A stretch of 32,683 bases of DNA from DATGWF01 sp035299585 (GTDB lineage Bacteria; Actinomycetota; Actinomycetes; Actinomycetales; Microbacteriaceae), in NCBI GenBank assembly GCA_035299585.1, contig DATGWF010000035.1, positions 1-32,683 of the forward strand. The letters are read 5' to 3'. Shown here piece by piece: positions 30,844 to 32,683 of the stretch. Numbering within the stretch: the first letter of the stretch is position 1; each line of letters starts with the position of its first letter. Under the pieces are notes generated by a model. That model had not been told where the DNA came from and ran no database searches. It saw only the letters and a program-made list of their open reading frames with translations. The translations under genes and the position numbers were made by a program.

Positions 30844-31047
30844 ATGCTTTCAAATCTTTCCGGATGGCACTTCCTCATCCTGTTGGTCGTCGTGCTGCTG
30901 TTCTTCGGTGCTCCGAAGCTGCCGGCGCTCGCGAAGAGCATCGGCCAGTCGATGAAGATTCTGCGCAACGAGGTCCGCAACGACGACGAGGGCACAAACG
31001 GCTCTTCGAAGCCGGCGGACACCACTCCCGATTCCGACTCCAAGTAG
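30844..31047 (+). CDS. tatA: Sec-independent translocase subunit TatA
   Basis: A 67-residue TatA. One N-terminal membrane helix (about 7-22) is followed by FGAPKLPALAKSIGQSMK, the conserved FG hinge and amphipathic helix, then a polar tail of Asp, Ser and Thr. It forms the protein-conducting part of the twin-arginine pathway for folded proteins. The ribosome binding site is weak (GGA). tatC follows 3 bases later. No tatB is in the window. Confidence 0.95.
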   Translation: MLSNLSGWHFLILLVVVLLFFGAPKLPALAKSIGQSMKILRNEVRNDDEGTNGSSKPADTTPDSDSK

Positions 31048-31050
31048 CTC

Positions 31051-31845
31051 GTGACAGCGTCGGCGAACGAGGTGCCGCGCGATAAGCGAATGAGCCTGAC
31101 CGGCCACCTCATCGAGCTCCGTAAGCGCCTCGTGCGCTCGGCTCTCGCGATTGGGCTGGGCGCAATCATGGGATGGCTGGTGACCGATTTGGTCTGGGGC
31201 GCCCTGGAACAACCGGTGCGCATCATCACGGAGGCGCACAACCGGAGCGCTCAGCTCGTCTTTCCCACCGTGACTGGCGCGTTCGATTTGCGGCTGCAAA
31301 TTGCCGTCACACTCGGCGTGATTCTCGCGAGTCCGATCTGGCTCTACCAGGCGTTCGCCTACTTCGTTCCGGCTCTCACCCGCATCGAACGGCGGTACGT
31401 GTTCGGTTTCTTCTTCTCGGCGGTACCCCTCTTCCTGGCCGGCTGTGCGAGCGGCTGGCTGCTGTTGCCGCACATGGTCACCCTGCTCACGAGCTTCGTG
31501 CCGAGTGGGAGTGCGAGCTTCCTGGATGCCGTCACCTACTACCAGTTCGTCCTCAAGCTGATGCTCGCCGTCGGCGTTGCGTACGTGGTTCCGGTGTTCC
31601 TCGTGCTGCTCAACTTCATGGGGGTGCTGAGCGCGCAGGCCATCATTCGCAATTGGCGGTTCGCGATTCTTGGCATCCTCACCTTCGCTGCGATCGCGAC
31701 GCCCGCCGCCGACATCGTGTCGATGTTCCTGCTCGCGATTCCGATGGTCGCGCTCTACCTCCTGGCGTGGGTCATTGCGGCGGTCCATGACCGCCGGGCC
31801 GCAAAACGAGCTGCGGCCATGCTGGCCGATTCGGGTCTGGCATGA
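31051..31845 (+). CDS. tatC: Sec-independent translocase subunit TatC
   Basis: A TatC with six membrane helices (264 residues from the GTG at 31051). The N-terminal LTGHLIELRKRLVRS motif binds twin-arginine signal peptides, and the first periplasmic loop and FDLRLQIAV stretch match the family. The GTG start has no ribosome binding site and lies 3 bases behind tatA; the ATG at 31090 gives a 251-residue protein that starts immediately before the conserved motif and is an alternative. Stop overlaps the helicase ATG (ATGA). Confidence 0.93.
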   Translation: MTASANEVPRDKRMSLTGHLIELRKRLVRSALAIGLGAIMGWLVTDLVWGALEQPVRIITEAHNRSAQLVFPTVTGAFDLRLQIAVTLGVILASPIWLYQAFAYFVPALTRIERRYVFGFFFSAVPLFLAGCASGWLLLPHMVTLLTSFVPSGSASFLDAVTYYQFVLKLMLAVGVAYVVPVFLVLLNFMGVLSAQAIIRNWRFAILGILTFAAIATPAADIVSMFLLAIPMVALYLLAWVIAAVHDRRAAKRAAAMLADSGLA

Positions 31846-32683
31846 CCGAGCTCAGCCCAGCGGAGCGGTTCGCACTCGCTCGAGCCCGCAGCGCGGATGA
31901 AAAGCGCGGCGCACCGGTTGCGCAATTCGCGGCGTCGCTCACCCACGCGCTCGACCCGTACCAGCGCCAAGCCTGCCAATCCCTCGCCGAGGGTCGAAGT
32001 GTGCTCGTTGCCGCACCGACCGGTGCCGGAAAGACCACGGTCGCAGAGTTCGGCCTCTATCTCGCCATGCGTGACGAGCACACCAAAGTCTTCTACACCG
32101 CCCCAATGAAGGCCCTCTCAAACCAAAAGTTCCACGAGTTCTGCGACCTGTACGGACCGGAGAACGTCGGGCTCCTCACCGGCGATACCAATATCAATCC
32201 CGGGGCACGGATTGTCGTGATGACGACCGAAGTGCTCCGCAACATGCTCTACGCAGATTCCGATCTGCTCGGCGATCTCGGATTCGTCGTCATGGACGAA
32301 GTGCACTATCTTGCTGACCGCTTCCGGGGCGCGGTCTGGGAAGAAGTCATCATCCACCTGCCGAGCCACGTTCGGCTCATTTCGCTCAGCGCAACCGTGT
32401 CGAATGCCGAGGAGTTCGGCGACTGGCTCCAAGCCGTCCGGGGCGATACCGACGTCATCGTGTCTGAAGATCGCCCGGTGCCGCTCCAACAGCACGCGCT
32501 CGTCCAATCGCAACTCATCGATTTATTCGATCCCAAATCGAACGGAAACCGCGTCAACCCGGAGCTCCAAGATCGTGCGCGGGTGTCCGGGAGGGGAGTG
32601 CGTGGAGGCCCGCGGTCGAGGCGTGAGCGCAATCGAGAACACGGCCATCGCGGCAATTGGAATGCGCGTGCGCGCGATGCACT
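31842..32683 (+). CDS. helY: HelY-type (Ski2/Mtr4-like) DEAD-box RNA helicase, N-terminal part
   Basis: The first 280 residues of a Ski2-like helicase; the gene runs off the window. Motifs seen are the Q-region YQRQACQ (40-46), Walker A PTGAGKTT (59-66), motif Ia APMKALSNQK (87-96), motif II DEVH (152-155) and motif III SAT (183-185). This order and the basic Gly/Arg-rich insert after residue 235 match actinobacterial HelY (Rv2092c), which also follows tatAC in mycobacteria. Family members unwind structured RNA for degradation or processing. The ATG overlaps the tatC stop. Confidence 0.9.
   Translation, partial: MTELSPAERFALARARSADEKRGAPVAQFAASLTHALDPYQRQACQSLAEGRSVLVAAPTGAGKTTVAEFGLYLAMRDEHTKVFYTAPMKALSNQKFHEFCDLYGPENVGLLTGDTNINPGARIVVMTTEVLRNMLYADSDLLGDLGFVVMDEVHYLADRFRGAVWEEVIIHLPSHVRLISLSATVSNAEEFGDWLQAVRGDTDVIVSEDRPVPLQQHALVQSQLIDLFDPKSNGNRVNPELQDRARVSGRGVRGGPRSRRERNREHGHRGNWNARARDA

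Noticed and set aside
1..32683. CRISPR arrays, insertion sequences, phage genes, toxin-antitoxin pairs, restriction systems
   Set aside because: No regularly spaced repeats, transposase or integrase motifs were seen, and the lone helicase at 12807 has no methylase or nuclease partner. The region reads as core chromosome.

Overview
The window looks like chromosome of a high-GC Gram-positive bacterium, most likely of the Microbacteriaceae or a close actinobacterial relative. The pointers are a PafB/PafC pair, an actinobacterial glgC-glgA divergent pair, an imuA'-imuB-dnaE2 mutasome under an actinobacterial LexA box, DUF3097 and DUF3099 proteins, a MabA-like FabG, a HelY-type helicase and many TAGNCT-like -10 elements just upstream of start codons. 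I see no phage, insertion sequence, CRISPR array or rRNA. Gene density is very high, and many neighbours share a 4-base ATGA or GTGA overlap or a 4-base tail-to-tail stop overlap.

Layout. 1-2092: the end of an ABC-F ATPase, a 340-bp convergent gap rich in hairpins, and a leftward operon DUF3099 - small Cys/His protein - SURF1. 2180-6022: fabG, then convergent serB and glgC (overlapping, leftward), then divergent glgA/glgM. 6040-7892: a lone ABC ATPase, type B L31 (rpmE2) with a strong terminator, and a DEDDh exonuclease. 7981-12006: a tightly coupled rightward operon of alpha/beta hydrolase, GT4 glycosyltransferase, SpoU-type RNA methyltransferase and D-Ala-D-Ala carboxypeptidase. 12003-16172: an SGNH hydrolase, a superfamily II helicase, an Lrp/AsnC regulator and a ferritin-like/VIT1 iron transporter. 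16169-23599: a DNA-damage block with the leftward operon imuA'-imuB-dnaE2-DUF3097 and the divergent SRAP (HMCES/YedK) gene. 23703-25178: a DUF4190 membrane protein, tRNA-Leu(GAG) and uppP. 25175-27798: PAC2, a HAD phosphatase and trmI. 27874-32683: an FKBP lipoprotein, pafB, pafC, tatA, tatC and the start of helY.

How the parts work together. Two DNA-damage circuits meet here. The mutasome operon carries a perfect LexA half-site pair and, directly upstream of it, a good match to the RecA-independent (PafBC-type) promoter motif; the genes for the PafBC activator lie about 6 kb away. DUF3097, with a TOPRIM-like motif set, is 9 bases behind dnaE2 and is probably co-induced. The region between trmI and FKBP-pafBC is where actinobacteria usually keep the Pup-proteasome genes; here the two flanks are only 75 bp apart, so that cluster is missing from its usual place.
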